The notes under the pieces were generated by a model that saw nothing but the letters and a program-made list of their open reading frames with translations, was not told the DNA's origin and made no database searches. The translations under genes and the position numbers were made by a program. A stretch of 64,000 bases of DNA from Smallanthus sonchifolius (Eukaryota > Streptophyta > Magnoliopsida > Asterales > Asteraceae): the NCBI GenBank assembly GCA_023525975.1, contig CM042032.1:72872260-72936259 (forward strand), written 5' to 3'. Shown one piece after another: positions 1 through 10,708 of the stretch (position 1 is its first letter; each line of letters starts with the position of its first letter).

Positions 1-233
1 TCAAGACCTAAAGACCAAGAATTGATCAAAGGAGCAAAAATAGTACAAAAACGAGAATATTTGATCAACTCAGCAAGACAGGCACGAGCTGTGTCTCATC
101 AGGCATGCCCTTGTGCCCTAGGCCAGGACACAAGAAAACATAAGGGACCCACAACCTCGTGTCCAAGCCAACACGCCCTCGTGACAGAAGTCAAGCATGC
201 CCCGTGCTCAAGTTCAACACGCCCCCGTGCGCA
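1..233 (+). mobile_element. Left half of an older LTR-like sequence, split by the chromovirus
   Basis: GC-rich sequence with several CACG-N4-CGTG near-palindromes (172-183 and 218-229 are the clearest). It continues after the chromovirus at 16,306, where one more copy (16,360-16,371) precedes a TATA box. Rejoining the two sides at the gcgca target site gives a continuous promoter-like block, so I read this as the U3 part of an LTR whose start lies left of the window. No coding sequence of that element is present, so its family is unknown. Confidence 0.4.
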
Positions 234-789
234 TGTAACATCCCGAAAATAATAAAGAAAAGGATAATAAAAGTGATGGATCACGGGCTCGCGGGCTTAT
301 TGGGCCGGATGAATAGGGCGCAAGGGGGGAGTAAAACCCACCTCAACCTCACCATTCTACTATTCTTCATCCTCACCTTCAAGTTCTAGAGAGAGAATAG
401 AGAGAGAAAGCTTCAAACCCGAGCCCCAAGGCCGTCACTTTGGCCCGAGATCATTGCCGGAGCATTATCAGCAACCGGAGAAGAAGAATCACGCAAGAAA
501 CAGGTAACTAAACGCTTCAGAATCTGAGTTTTAGTTTAAAAAAGTGGGTTTTAGGGTTTTAAGTGGGTTTCAATCAAAGACGTGATTTTTACGTATGAAT
601 TGGACTAAAAAGTATATATCTGGCCTTATGGAAGCTAGATAGCCAGATATGAGTTTTGGACGTAAAAAGATTCAAAGTTGGATTAGAAGCAATGATTTTG
701 GCCAAGAACAGATGATTCGTCCGAAAACATGATGAATGGTCAGAAAACTCGGGCATGTTCGAAAAGTATTTCAAACATTGATAGTTTTT

Positions 790-1025
790 GGACAATACAC
801 TTTCAAAAAAGATTTAGATCGAAATAGTTTTCAGACATAATGTTTTCAAACGAAATAGTTTTCGGTCGAAATACATTTCGACCGAAATAGTTTTCGGACA
901 TGATGTTTTCGAACGAAATAATTTTGGGAAATGGGTCATTTCAAACGATTAGTTTTCGGTCAGAAAATATTTCAACCAAAATAGATTTCTGTCGAAAAGA
1001 ATTTCAGACAAAGATTTCAGACGAA
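790..1025 (+). repeat. Short interspersed motif array in LTR U3
   Basis: A run of imperfect copies of GAAATAGTTTTCGG and its partial complement (CGACCGAAA, GGTCGAAA), spaced roughly 20-40 bp apart, so adjacent copies can pair as stems. The same array is at about 13,150-13,400 in the 3' LTR, partly cut off by the solo LTR insertion. It is probably U3 regulatory sequence of the family; no function can be assigned from sequence alone. Confidence 0.6.
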
Positions 1026-1317
1026 ATAATTCAGTAGTAATTTGTATAGTTCGTGACTCTTAACAGATCCGTTAGCCTCCACCTAGCCGAAGTTTAGCTG
1101 CTAAGTGTGTTAGGCTTTGTAAAGTCAGTGAGTTCAAGAATCCATATTTTTACTGTTTTAGGATGGTGTGCATACTCAAGAATTAGACGTTTATAATAAA
1201 TATATTTTATTACTTAAACCTTTGCAGAGAAAGATAAGTACATTAACGGTTTATGCAAATGAACGTTTTGTAAGAAAGAAAGATAACGGTTGTTTAACTG
1301 AATGTTTTACAAGAAAG

Positions 1318-1545
1318 AATGGTTTATTCAACAATATGTTTTATAAAAAGAAAGATAAGAAAAAATGGTTTATTTAACTATATGTTTTATAAACAGAAAG
1401 ATAAGGAAGAATGGTTTATTTAACTATATGTTTTATAAACAAAAAGATAAGAAAGAATGATTTATTTAACTTTATGTTTTATAAACAGAAGAGAAGAAAG
1501 AATGGTTTATTTAACTATATGTTTTATAAACAAAGAGAAGAAGAA
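1318..1545 (+). repeat. 45-46 bp tandem repeat in LTR, five copies
   Basis: Units begin AATGGTTTATTTAACTATATG and continue with TTTTATAAACAGAAAGATAAGA. They start near 1,318, 1,364, 1,410, 1,456 and 1,501. The 3' LTR carries the same block at about 13,690-13,920, so the amplification predates this insertion and belongs to the family. Confidence 0.8.
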
Positions 1546-2490
1546 TAAGTCAAATACATTGTCTAATCTGTTAAGAGTATGAGACCCAGATAAGAAAAGA
1601 CTTGGGGTAGTAGCGTAGTCCTATAGGCTGGTGCTACCCTAAGCATAGTAGCAAGTCTTGAGGTAGTAGTATGGTCCTTGAGACCAGTGCTACCCGAAGC
1701 CGATGTTGAGTCATGGACCGAGATCATGACGTACCATGAGAAAACCAGGACAGTGCTCGACAGGGCACTGTAACGAGGATGTTGTACAACTGGTTAAGGT
1801 GAGTAACGACGGTTACTCTAGCGGCGATGGTCGCTAAGTAAGAATGAAGAAGCCCTCTTGGGGGCCCTGAAAGTGGGTATCGGCCATTGGACGTTGAGCA
1901 TTAGGGAACAATACCTGCGAACCAAAGTTCCCTCGGTAACACAGAGGGGCGGTGTCGGCCTTTAGACGTTGAGCCTTAGGGAACAACACCTGCCTCGGTC
2001 CCTTTAGGGACACAGAGACGCTTACAGATGAAAACAGATTGTAGACGTTAATGTATGACTTAAAGAAAAGAGCAAAAAGTAAATACGTATGTATTTGAAA
2101 GAAGAAAGAAAGATTTTATTGTATTAAATGAATAATATAATATGAATGTTTAAAGAACGTTTTATAACCTTTTTATAACGTTAAAGAAAAACTTGAACTC
2201 GCCAGCTTTAGCTAACTATTTTAGTATGCACATCAGGTAGCAAAGGAAAGAAGCATGCTTGATGCTGAACAAGTAGGAATGGATGGCTGCTGGTTGCTGC
2301 TGACTAAGGTTGACATCCTAATATTTTTAATGTTATAAATGTTGCACAATGTTGAATTAAAAGTTTTAATTAACTCCAAAATTGTAAAGATTTTCGTTGT
2401 TGATTTTATTATGTTTATTCAAGGTTTAAGAACTATGTTTATGCTATGTTTGCCAACTATGAGCGTTACCCGATTTGGGTCCTTTCAAGT

Positions 2491-2502
2491 TGGTATCAGA
2501 GC
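2491..2502 (+). other. Primer binding site, tRNA-iMet type
   Basis: TGGTATCAGAGC lies three bases after the LTR end. This is the standard complement of the 3' end of plant initiator tRNA-Met used by chromoviruses, and it fixes the 5' LTR boundary at 2,487. Confidence 0.9.
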
Positions 2503-2930
2503 AATAGTTTGAGAGATTTGGACATTCGCTAAAATGTTTGAACTTAAAATGAGAATGGGACAAGATAATGGGATGTCAGTCAGAGCAGCCAAGCCATGAA
2601 AGCAGAATGGTAAGGCCTTAGTAATAGAAAACAATAGAAATAGTAGAAACAGTAAAGGCCTTATAATAGAAAGGTAGTCCATGTCCTAATTTAGAACACA
2701 GACAGTAAATGCCTTAGAATAGAAAGTAGATGAAATATACCTTATTGTAGAAAACCCTGAACTTGAGTACAAATGTTACCCTGACAGGAAATGTTCAAAA
2801 CCCGAGTAGTAAAGTAAATTAGTAATTCTATACCGGTCACTGTAATTAGTAATTTACATTAGTTGAGGTGTTCTAAATAATTACCTATCATGATAACACG
2901 AGTGTTCCTTATTCACAGTTAGAAAACGAA
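2503..2930 (+). other. Chromovirus leader, no gene seen
   Basis: Untranslated leader between the primer site and the gag start. It is A-rich with short repeats of the type AAAGGCCTTAxxATAGAAA. No open frame or RNA gene is recognised. Confidence 0.6.
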
Positions 2931-4197
2931 ATGGTTGGAAAGAGAGGTGCAAAGAGAGGAGCAAGTACAGGACATAGGTGTAGACCCCGTTTCAACCGTG
3001 TTGAAAGAGAAGAAATTGAACCCTCTATTCATGGATCGGTGTCGATCCATACCTCAAATGAGAATACTCCAAGTGACCATGGAGTATGTGATGAAGAAGA
3101 CTTAGTTCTGGAGCCAATTGTCAAGAAAGCAATAGCTGATGAAGTAGTTGTATTTCTGAAGAACACACTGCCAGCAACACTAACAGAGGCTCTAAAGACT
3201 GTGGAAGAAGAAAGAGGAAGGGGCATAAGGGTCGAGAACATAAATGTGGTTGAAACCGATTCTGAGAGTGATGATCCTGATTAGGATGCAAGGCACGAAT
3301 GTGACTACAAGTCCTTCCGGAACTGTGAACCGCCAGCTTTTGATGGCAAGAAAGATGCCATTGCCGCATACTACTGGATTGACCGCATGAATGCAGTCAT
3401 CAAGATGAGTGAATGCCGTGCTAACCAGGCTGTAAGGTTTGCCACGCATTCCTTTGCCTTTGAGGCACTGAGCTGGTGGGAGAATGTGAAGAAAGCCAAG
3501 TCTAAGAGAGATATCGACAGAATGAAGTGGGACGACTTGAAGGCATTTGTGGAACTCAAAGTTCCACAAATGGAAGAATGAGATTGACAAAATGGAAGAA
3601 GCATTTGTGGAACTCAAAGCCGATAGCATGACACACCGACAATTTACCTCCAAATTCAATAAGATAACACAATTGGTTCCGCACTTGGTGAATACGGAAG
3701 AAAGGAGGATCAAGTGTTACATCCAGAAATTACCACCAAGAGTTCGCAGGATTATCAATGCCAACGCTCCTAGTGACTTTGAGTCTGTGGTGGCATTAAG
3801 TGTAAAGGTTTTTAATGATGTGGCCGCTGAAGACCCAAACCCCGCGGAAACTCAAAAGAAGTGGCCTAGCGCCATTAAGCGCTCAGGCGAGGACTGGTCT
3901 GCCTCAAAGAGTAAGAAGCCAAGGGTTGAGAAAAGAAACGTCTGTGGAAAGTGTGGCAAGCCGTACTTGGGGGAGTGCAAGTATGGATTGAATCTGTGCT
4001 ACCGTTGTGGCAAGACGGGACACATATCCCGTGATTGTACCTGTGCCCCGGGTTCTGCCAACTATGGGAAATGTCACAACTGTGGCGAATCAGGGCATTT
4101 CCCCAAGGATTGTCGTAAACCAAAGACCACTAACACTGATAAGACTAAAGAAGCTAAGAAAGGAAGGGCGAGGACCAGAGCCTATGCCCTGACATAG
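2931..4197 (+). pseudogene. gag: Chromovirus gag, broken
   Basis: This encoded the capsid/nucleocapsid polyprotein. The start at 2,931 is the first long frame after the leader. The capsid region contains the gypsy-type stretch with AFEALSWWENVK near 3,460-3,490. The C-terminus has cysteine-rich knuckles around 3,946-4,115: CYRCGKTGHISRDC and CHNCGESGHFPKDC, both CX2CX4HX4C, preceded by a partial CGKCGKP unit. Three breaks are visible: a TAG at 3,282, a stop and frame change near 3,580 next to an imperfect duplication of the segment with GCATTTGTGGAACTCAAAG, and a TAG at 4,195 that separates gag from the protease although the frame continues. Confidence 0.85.
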
Positions 4198-4221
4198 GAA
4201 GAAGCAGGGGGAGATCCCAAC

Positions 4222-4860
4222 GTGGTGTCAGGTACGTTTATCCTTGACCACACCTTTGTTTCTGTTCTATTCGATATAGGTGCTAGTAAAAGTTTTATAT
4301 CCTCGTCATTCTGTAAAAGACTGAAATACAAAACCTCCAAGATAGAAAGGGCTTTTAGTGTGGAGACCGCTGTAGGTAGAAACACTAAAGTACAAGAGCT
4401 GGTAGACGACCTTACCATTCAAATAGAAGGCCATAGATTTCCTGTTAAATTATTCGTTATAGCCTTAGGAGGATTTGATGTAGTATTGGGAATGGATTGG
4501 TTAGCTGACAATGAAGCTCAAATTGTGTGTAAACGAAAGGTGATTCACCTCAACGCTCCTGATGGCGACGAGGTCGTGATTTACGGGGATCGTGACATCC
4601 CGTTGACGAATGTAATCTCAATGATGAAAGCAGAAAAGTATATGAAACGCGGATGCGAGGCCTACTTGGCTTATGTGATCGACAAAGATGTGAAAGTAAA
4701 AGAGCTAGAAGATGTACCCATGGTGTGCCATTATCCGGAGGTGTTTCCCGAGGACTTGCCAGGATTGCCTCCAAATAGGGAAACGGAATTTCAGATTGAT
4801 TTGATGACAGGTGCCAGCCTGTTGCTAAAGCACCTTACAGACTGGCACCATTGGAGATGA
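4222..4860 (+). pseudogene. pol: Chromovirus aspartic protease and linker to RT, broken
   Basis: Retroviral-type protease that would cut the polyprotein. The active-site motif reads DIGASKSFIS (about 4,270-4,300), with Ile where DTGA or DSGA is usual; the catalytic Asp is kept. The flap and second strand region includes VVLGMDWL near 4,480-4,503. The linker carries the conserved gypsy stretch around VFPEDLPGLPP (about 4,743-4,775). The frame is lost near 4,812 by an apparent 1-base deletion, and the product would end at 4,860 instead of running into RT. Confidence 0.82.
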
Positions 4861-6050
4861 AAGAACTGATGGCCAAACTGGAAGAATTGTTAAAAAAAGG
4901 ATTTATCAAACCGAGCATTTTGCCTTGGGGTGCTCCAGTGCTGTTTGTAAAGAAGAAAGATAGCGTCATGAGAATGTGCATCGATTACAGAGAATTGAAT
5001 AAAAGGACCATGAAGAACAAATACCCGCTACACAGGATCGACGATCTGTTCGACCAACTGCAAGGCACAAAATGGTTTTTTAAAATCGACCCGCGGTTAG
5101 GTTATCATCAACTGAAGGTAAGAGAGGAAGACATACCCAAGACCGCTTTCCGCACACGGTATGGACACTACGAGTTTCGTGTAATATCCTTTGGGTTGAC
5201 AAATGCCCCCGCATCATTCATGGATATTATGAACCGAGTGTTTCGCCTGATGTTAGACCGGTCAGTAATAGTCTTCATCTATGATATCCTCGTCTACTCT
5301 AAAAGTGAAGGTGATTACGCATGTCACCTACGTGAAGTTTTGGACACACTCAAAGAGGAAAAGTTGTATGCTAAGTTTTCTAAATGCGCGTTCTGGCTAA
5401 ACGAAGTTCAGTTCCTAGGCCATGTGATTAACGCAGAAGGCATCATGGTAGACCCAACAAAGATCGATTCAGTGTGGAATTGGGAAATCCCTAGGATACC
5501 AACTGACGTACGAAATTTTCTAGGATTGGCAGGCAACTATCGAAGGTTTATCCATGACTTTTCAAAGATAGCCTCGCCTTTAACCAAATTGACCCGCAAG
5601 GAAGTAACGTACGAATGGGGCAAGGCCCAAATCGATGCCTTTGAGGAATTAAAGAAGAGGTTGACCCAAACACCAGTATTGACCCTATCGGATGGTAACG
5701 AAGACCTAGTGGTGTATTCCGACGCTTCAGGTCAGGGGTTAGGCTGTGTGCTAATGCAACGAGGGAAAGTGTCCGCGTATGCGTCACGACTGTTAAAGAC
5801 TCACGAAGTCAACTACCCGACTTATGACCTTGAGCTCACGGCAGTTATCTTTGCCTTAAAGATTTGGAGGCATTACCTCTACGGAGTCAAGTGCACCATC
5901 TATTCCGACCAGAAAAGACTGAAGTACTTCTTTGAGTATAAGGAGTTAATATGAGGCAGCGGCGGTGGTTAGAACTGTTGAAAGATTGAGACCATGAAAT
6001 CCTATACCACCCCGGGAAGGCAAATGTGGTGGCCGACGCCTTGAGTCGAA
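4851..6050 (+). pseudogene. pol: Chromovirus reverse transcriptase and RNase H, catalytic mutation
   Basis: RT fingers and palm are clear: RMCIDYRELNKRT near 4,975-5,010 and FKIDPRLGYHQL near 5,080-5,115. The catalytic box, FxDDILVYS in the family, reads FIYDILVYS (about 5,275-5,300), so the first Asp of the pair has become Tyr. The connection domain contains FLGLAGNYRRFI (about 5,518-5,553). RNase H starts VYSDASGQGLGCVL (about 5,713-5,754). The open frame stops at 5,954; the RNase H tail and YHPGKANVVADALSRR continue in shifted frames to about 6,050. Confidence 0.88.
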
Positions 6051-7039
6051 GGGAGAGAACAACTCCTATCAATGTGAAAGCATACCAGCTAGTCGTGACT
6101 CCAGACCTTATGACTGAAATGGAGCGTGCCCAGGATGAAGCTCTAAAAGAAGAAAATGTCAAGAGGGAAAGAATAGTGGGTCAGCAAGAGAAGCTAGAAA
6201 CTAATGCTTATGGAGTACGAACACGGTTCGGGAAAATGTGGATACCCAAGGGTGCGAACATAGAGTCAAAATTCTTGACGAGGCTCACAAGTCTCGCTAC
6301 TCTATCCATCCCGGCACCAACAAGATGTACGATGATTTGAAGAAAGAATACTGGTGGCCTAGCATGGGGAACTATGTAACCAATTATATGAGTAAATGCT
6401 TAACTTGCTCTCAGGTGAAGGCCGAGCAACAGAAACCATGCGGAAAGATGCAACCTTTATTCATTCCTGAATGGAAATGGGAACACATTATTCAATTATG
6501 AAGGTTGGCTGGGTAGCTAACACTGTTAGTCCGTTCTTGCAAGAGGGGTCTATGTTAACTAAGATATCCTTTGCTTAATGGATGGACGATTACTTCCATT
6601 ACTGACTAGAAAGACACCAAATTCTCCTTTAGGTGCTTCAACTGCAGTATAACCAAGATACCGCGTACAGCTAAAAATCATGATGCCATATGGGTAGTTG
6701 TGGATAGATTTACGAAGAGTGCTCACTTCTTGCCTATACGTGAGACTTATTCGTCCGAAAAGCTATCAGAATTGTTCATCAACGAGATTGCCGCCAGAGA
6801 CGGTATGCCCTTGTTAATTGTGTCGGATAGGACATGGGATTCACATCGAGGTTCTGGAAAAGATTCCATGAGACAATGGGTATGAGACTTAATATCTGCA
6901 CAGCTTACCACCCGCAAATCGATGGTCAATCTAAAAGGACTATCCAAACTCTTGAGGACATGCTCCGGGCATGTATCATCGGTTTCGGTGGTAGCTAGGA
7001 TAGCCACTTACCACTGGCAAAGTTTTCTTACAACAACAA
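6026..7039 (+). pseudogene. pol: Chromovirus integrase N-terminus and core, broken and split by a solo LTR
   Basis: The HHCC zinc-binding domain is intact (about 6,270-6,420: His in AHKS, His in IHPG, CLTCSQ). About 180 bp after WEHII (6,500-6,680) do not match integrase and replace the first catalytic Asp region. The core resumes at VVVDRFTKSAHFLPI (about 6,693-6,740) and has SDR with the second Asp. The glutamate motif, normally GQSERTIQT, reads GQSKRTIQT near 6,920-6,950, so the third catalytic residue is Lys, and the frame has shifted before it. The coding sequence is interrupted at 7,039 and continues at 9,475. Confidence 0.82.
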
Positions 7040-9474
7040 TGTAAGGCCCCAAACCGCGCACCCTACAATTGGATCTCATCACTAGGTAAACTTATTAAAA
7101 ACACTTAACTTTCATTTCTACAAACAGCGGAAGTCTTTCATAAAATAGTAATTATCTTTTAATCACATTAAAAGTTCTTAGCTCTACCATAAGAATGCAT
7201 GCATACCAACTGAGTAGCACCGCTCCCAAGCCAAGATACCTTGACAAGCAGACTCACCTGCAAAGCAGTCTAACATACGTATAAATTCAGCTACGTTGAG
7301 TGAGTTCTAATAGTTGATTTAACAGAAATCATCTTATCACAAAATCATTAACACCGATTCAGGACGCTCCTGTCCTTTATAAAATGGTTTATCAAATAGA
7401 TGACGTTTGGTGTTTCTTCTTACCGAACCATTCCCTTAAGAACTCACCACCCAAGACTCATCCCACAATTATAACCCAGTAAATCTCACCGATATGGATC
7501 GAGCTTACTACACAGCTAACTCTCAATTAACTCCCTTGCCTCAACCTGAGGTCTAGTTAACATACCCCAAAATCCCGAGGTATAATCCGACAAACCTTCA
7601 CCAAGACTCTTACGAGGTAAACCGACTCAACAGTTATAATACGACATTGTCCCGACACAACGGTCAAGCTACCACTCATTACCAAAGTAATCAACATCAT
7701 TTCACAAGTAATATCGACTAACATTATCAAGCAATTAATACACACATAAATGCACACAACAATTACCTTCGATGAATTTTTCGGTCTCGTCACAAATACC
7801 CTCGTCAGGGTTATCCCCGTCGGGATACTCGTCATGTGCTCACCTATACCCTTGTTACAGGGACCCGCCACTAAACATAGTGACACACTTGTCATCAATG
7901 ATGACTATCAACCACCCATACGGTGACTATATCATCTACCATACGGTGACTGACACCTCACCATATGATGACTGCCAGATCACACATACAATGATGACTC
8001 TGAAGGATCCTGTCCTCCACACCACTGTTGACCGTATACACGGATAACAATGCAAGCACACAAAGCAACACATATAACCACATGACACTACATGGACATG
8101 TACTACGACTCACCACCCTTTCACGGATCACTTACATGTTTAATCAAACACTTACTCTAGACGTATCCTCATAGCGTCCAGACCCATTACCCAACTCTTT
8201 CCGAATAAGTAATTATACGACACACAAACATCATACCAAATTCTAGCCCATACATAATAAGGACACCACCCAGACCCCTAGCCTCGTTATTGACATTTAG
8301 CTCATAAAACTCTTCGGGTTAAACCCAAAACTCATATCATGTTTAGTTTCACAAAACACTTCTAAATCACATCATAACTTGTGTCACGTTTAGTCAATAG
8401 CATCTAATGCGTAAGTATGTACGATAGCCACAAAACGTTTAAAAACATTTAAAGAAAGGGAATAGAAACTCACAGTCGTGAAGATCCAAGCCTTGCCCTG
8501 TAGTCGTCCTCTTGCTCGAACTCCAAACCTGCCAACGTATGATCACATGATCAGACACGTTCTAAAGATACGTCTACTAATGCATAGAATAATAACAATC
8601 CGTCTCACACATCGCCATGCAAACCCTAATCCGTCCCACTCACACCCGGCTCGTCCACGCACCTATACCGCAGCCGCGCGTCTCTCGTACCGTCACTACC
8701 GTGACTATGTGTCACCTCATCAGCCACCCATGTTCCACCGTGCTCCACCGTCGCGCACCACCATGCACGTCGCCAAGTCTTCTTAGTCTTGCAAAAACCC
8801 TAATCAGTTAGTATCATCACCACCAACACCGTAGTACTCCACCCGAGCCCCTTTTCCCGCCGGAAGCAGTACCACCATCGGACCCCTCTATCCGCCATCG
8901 CATGACGCCATCACAGTCGCCACAGCAGCCATACCCTGTTTCCTCCATGCCGGCAGCTCCTGCCACGCGCCACTCCCGATCACCATTGCTCATCATCTCC
9001 CTTCCGATGTCGACGGCTACGCCCGTAACCACCTCAGCCGTCGTTCACAGCCATAAAGCTCAACCCTAAACAGGTTCCCAATGAAGCTCGGGTGCAAACA
9101 TGTAGTAAATGATAAGAACAAGAATTACCTTGGCCCACGTAGAGTTTCCTCGCTCGAATCCACCTTCTCCCGTCACTCCGTCGTCCGGCTTCCTTCTTCC
9201 CCTTCGCATCTGCCGTCGTGCGCAAGCCTAGGCCGAATATGGCCTAGGGTTTGTCATTAAGTGTCTTTTAAACCCCCTGTAAACTTTAGTTCGGGTCCCT
9301 CTAATTCCGTCTTGTGCACTTCGACCCCGAACTAAACATCAAACGGCTAACTCATCATTTTATTCTCGTTGCATCAAGATTTACGTGGTAATCCATGCTA
9401 ACTGAAACATTAAATAAGGATTCGGTTAGTCCACTAACCCGAACCATTAGCTTACGGATTTTCCGGATGTTACA
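7040..9474 (-). mobile_element. Solo LTR, gypsy type, in chromovirus integrase (2,435 bp)
   Basis: On the + strand it begins TGTAAGGCCCC and ends GGATGTTACA. It is flanked by the perfect 5-bp duplication aacaa (7,035-7,039 and 9,475-9,479), and the integrase frame resumes on both sides. Read on the minus strand it starts TGTAACATCC, like the host chromovirus, and an ACCCTAGGCC leader-like stretch follows a TTTAAAAGACAC box, so I orient it minus. There are no internal coding domains, primer site or second LTR: this is the product of LTR-LTR recombination. Small open frames inside (for example 8,478-8,811) are not supported as genes. Confidence 0.85.
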
Positions 9475-10123
9475 AACAAATACCATGTGACCATTGGCAT
9501 GCCGCCTTATGAGATGTTGTATGAAAGGAAGTGTAGGACGGCCGTCTGCTGGAGTGAAATTGGACAGAAAGACTTCGCAAGTCTTGATGTAGTCAAAGCA
9601 ACTTCCGAGAAGTTTGACAAAATTAAAGCCTGAATGAAGGCCGCTAATGATAGGAAGAAATCTTATGTAGATAAGAGGAATAGAGATATGGAATTTCAGG
9701 TTGGAGACAAAGTACTATTGAAAGTGTCCCCTTGGAAAGGAATAATTCGATTTCGGAAAAAAAGGGAAGTTAAGTCTGAGGTTTGTCGAACCGTTCAAAG
9801 TTTTAGCACGAGTTGGGGAACTGGCGTATCGATTAGAGCTGCCCGAGGAATTGAAAGGGATTCATCCTACTTTTCATGTGTCGCACCTGCGAAAGTGCTT
9901 ATCTGACGAATCGGCGCACATGCCACTTGATGACATTAAAATAGAAAACAACCTTAACTATATTGAGGAGTTCCAAGCGATTGTGGACAGAAAAGATAAA
10001 CGACTACGCAACAAAGTTATTCCACTAGTTAAAGTTCAATGGAAACATCGAAAAGGATCAGAAGCTACATGGGAAACGAAGTCCGAAATGAGGGAGTTGT
10101 ACCGTCGGTTATTTGACCTATAA
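9475..10123 (+). pseudogene. pol: Chromovirus integrase C-terminus with chromodomain-like tail
   Basis: This continues the integrase after the solo LTR: KYHVTIGMPPYEMLYER, then DRKKSYVDKRNRDMEF, then the start of the GPF/Y module (KVSPWKGIIRF, about 9,720-9,752), where the frame is disturbed. The last 90 residues (from about 9,851) contain FHVSHLRKCL, then a chromodomain-like segment with PLVKVQWKHRKGSEATWE (about 10,021-10,075), ending at a stop at 10,123. Chromodomains of this group are thought to direct integration to methylated-histone chromatin. A TGA at 9,632 and a frame change near 9,770 break it. Confidence 0.82.
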
Positions 10124-10146
10124 AAGGTTTTGAGGATGAAACCTCT

Positions 10147-10163
10147 AATAAGAGGGGTAGACT
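10147..10163 (+). other. Polypurine tract of the chromovirus
   Basis: AATAAGAGGGGTAGACT lies directly before the 3' LTR (TGTAACATCC at 10,164). The purine run with GAGGGG is the expected plus-strand priming site. Confidence 0.75.
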
Positions 10164-10708
10164 TGTAACATCCTGAAAATAATAAAGAAAAGGATAATAA
10201 AAGTGATGAATCACGGGCTCATGGGTTGAACATTGGGCCGAATGAATGGAGCGTAAGGGGGAGTAAAACCCACCTCAACCTAACCATTTTACTATTCTTC
10301 ATCCTCACCTTTAAGTTCTAGAGAGAGTAGAGAGAGAGATAGCTTCAAACCCGAGCCCCAAGGCCGTCACTTTGGCCCGAGATCATTGCCGAAGCATTAC
10401 CAGCGATCGGAGAAGAAGAATCACGCAAGAAACAGGTAACTAAACACTCCAGAATCTGAGTTTTAGTTTGAAAAAGTGGGTTTTAGGGTTTTAAGTGGGT
10501 TTCAATCAAAGACGTCATTTTTGTGTATGAATTTGACTAAAAAGTATATATCTGGCTTCATGGAAGCTAGAAATGAGTTTTGGACGTAAAAAGATCCAAA
10601 CTTGGATCAGAAACAACGATTTTGGCCAAGAACAGATGAACCGTTCGAAAATGTGACGAATGGTCCGAAAATTTTGGCCCGTCCGAAAAGTATTTCAGAC
10701 AGGACACT

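Larger units (their letters stand above)
234..2487 (+). repeat. 5' LTR of the chromovirus (2,254 bp)
   Basis: It starts TGTAACATCCCG and ends TTTGGGTCCTTTCA, three bases before the primer binding site. It aligns by eye along its whole length with the 3' LTR once the insertions there are removed. It holds three internal repeat zones: GAAATAGTTTTCGG-type motifs (about 790-1,020), five units of 45-46 bp (1,318-1,545) and two copies of an about 85-bp unit containing GACGTTGAGC (about 1,870-2,010). No TATA box is evident. Confidence 0.85.

Noticed and set aside
1..252. Open frames at the window start
   Set aside because: They cross the chromovirus LTR boundary and target duplication, so they cannot be an original gene.
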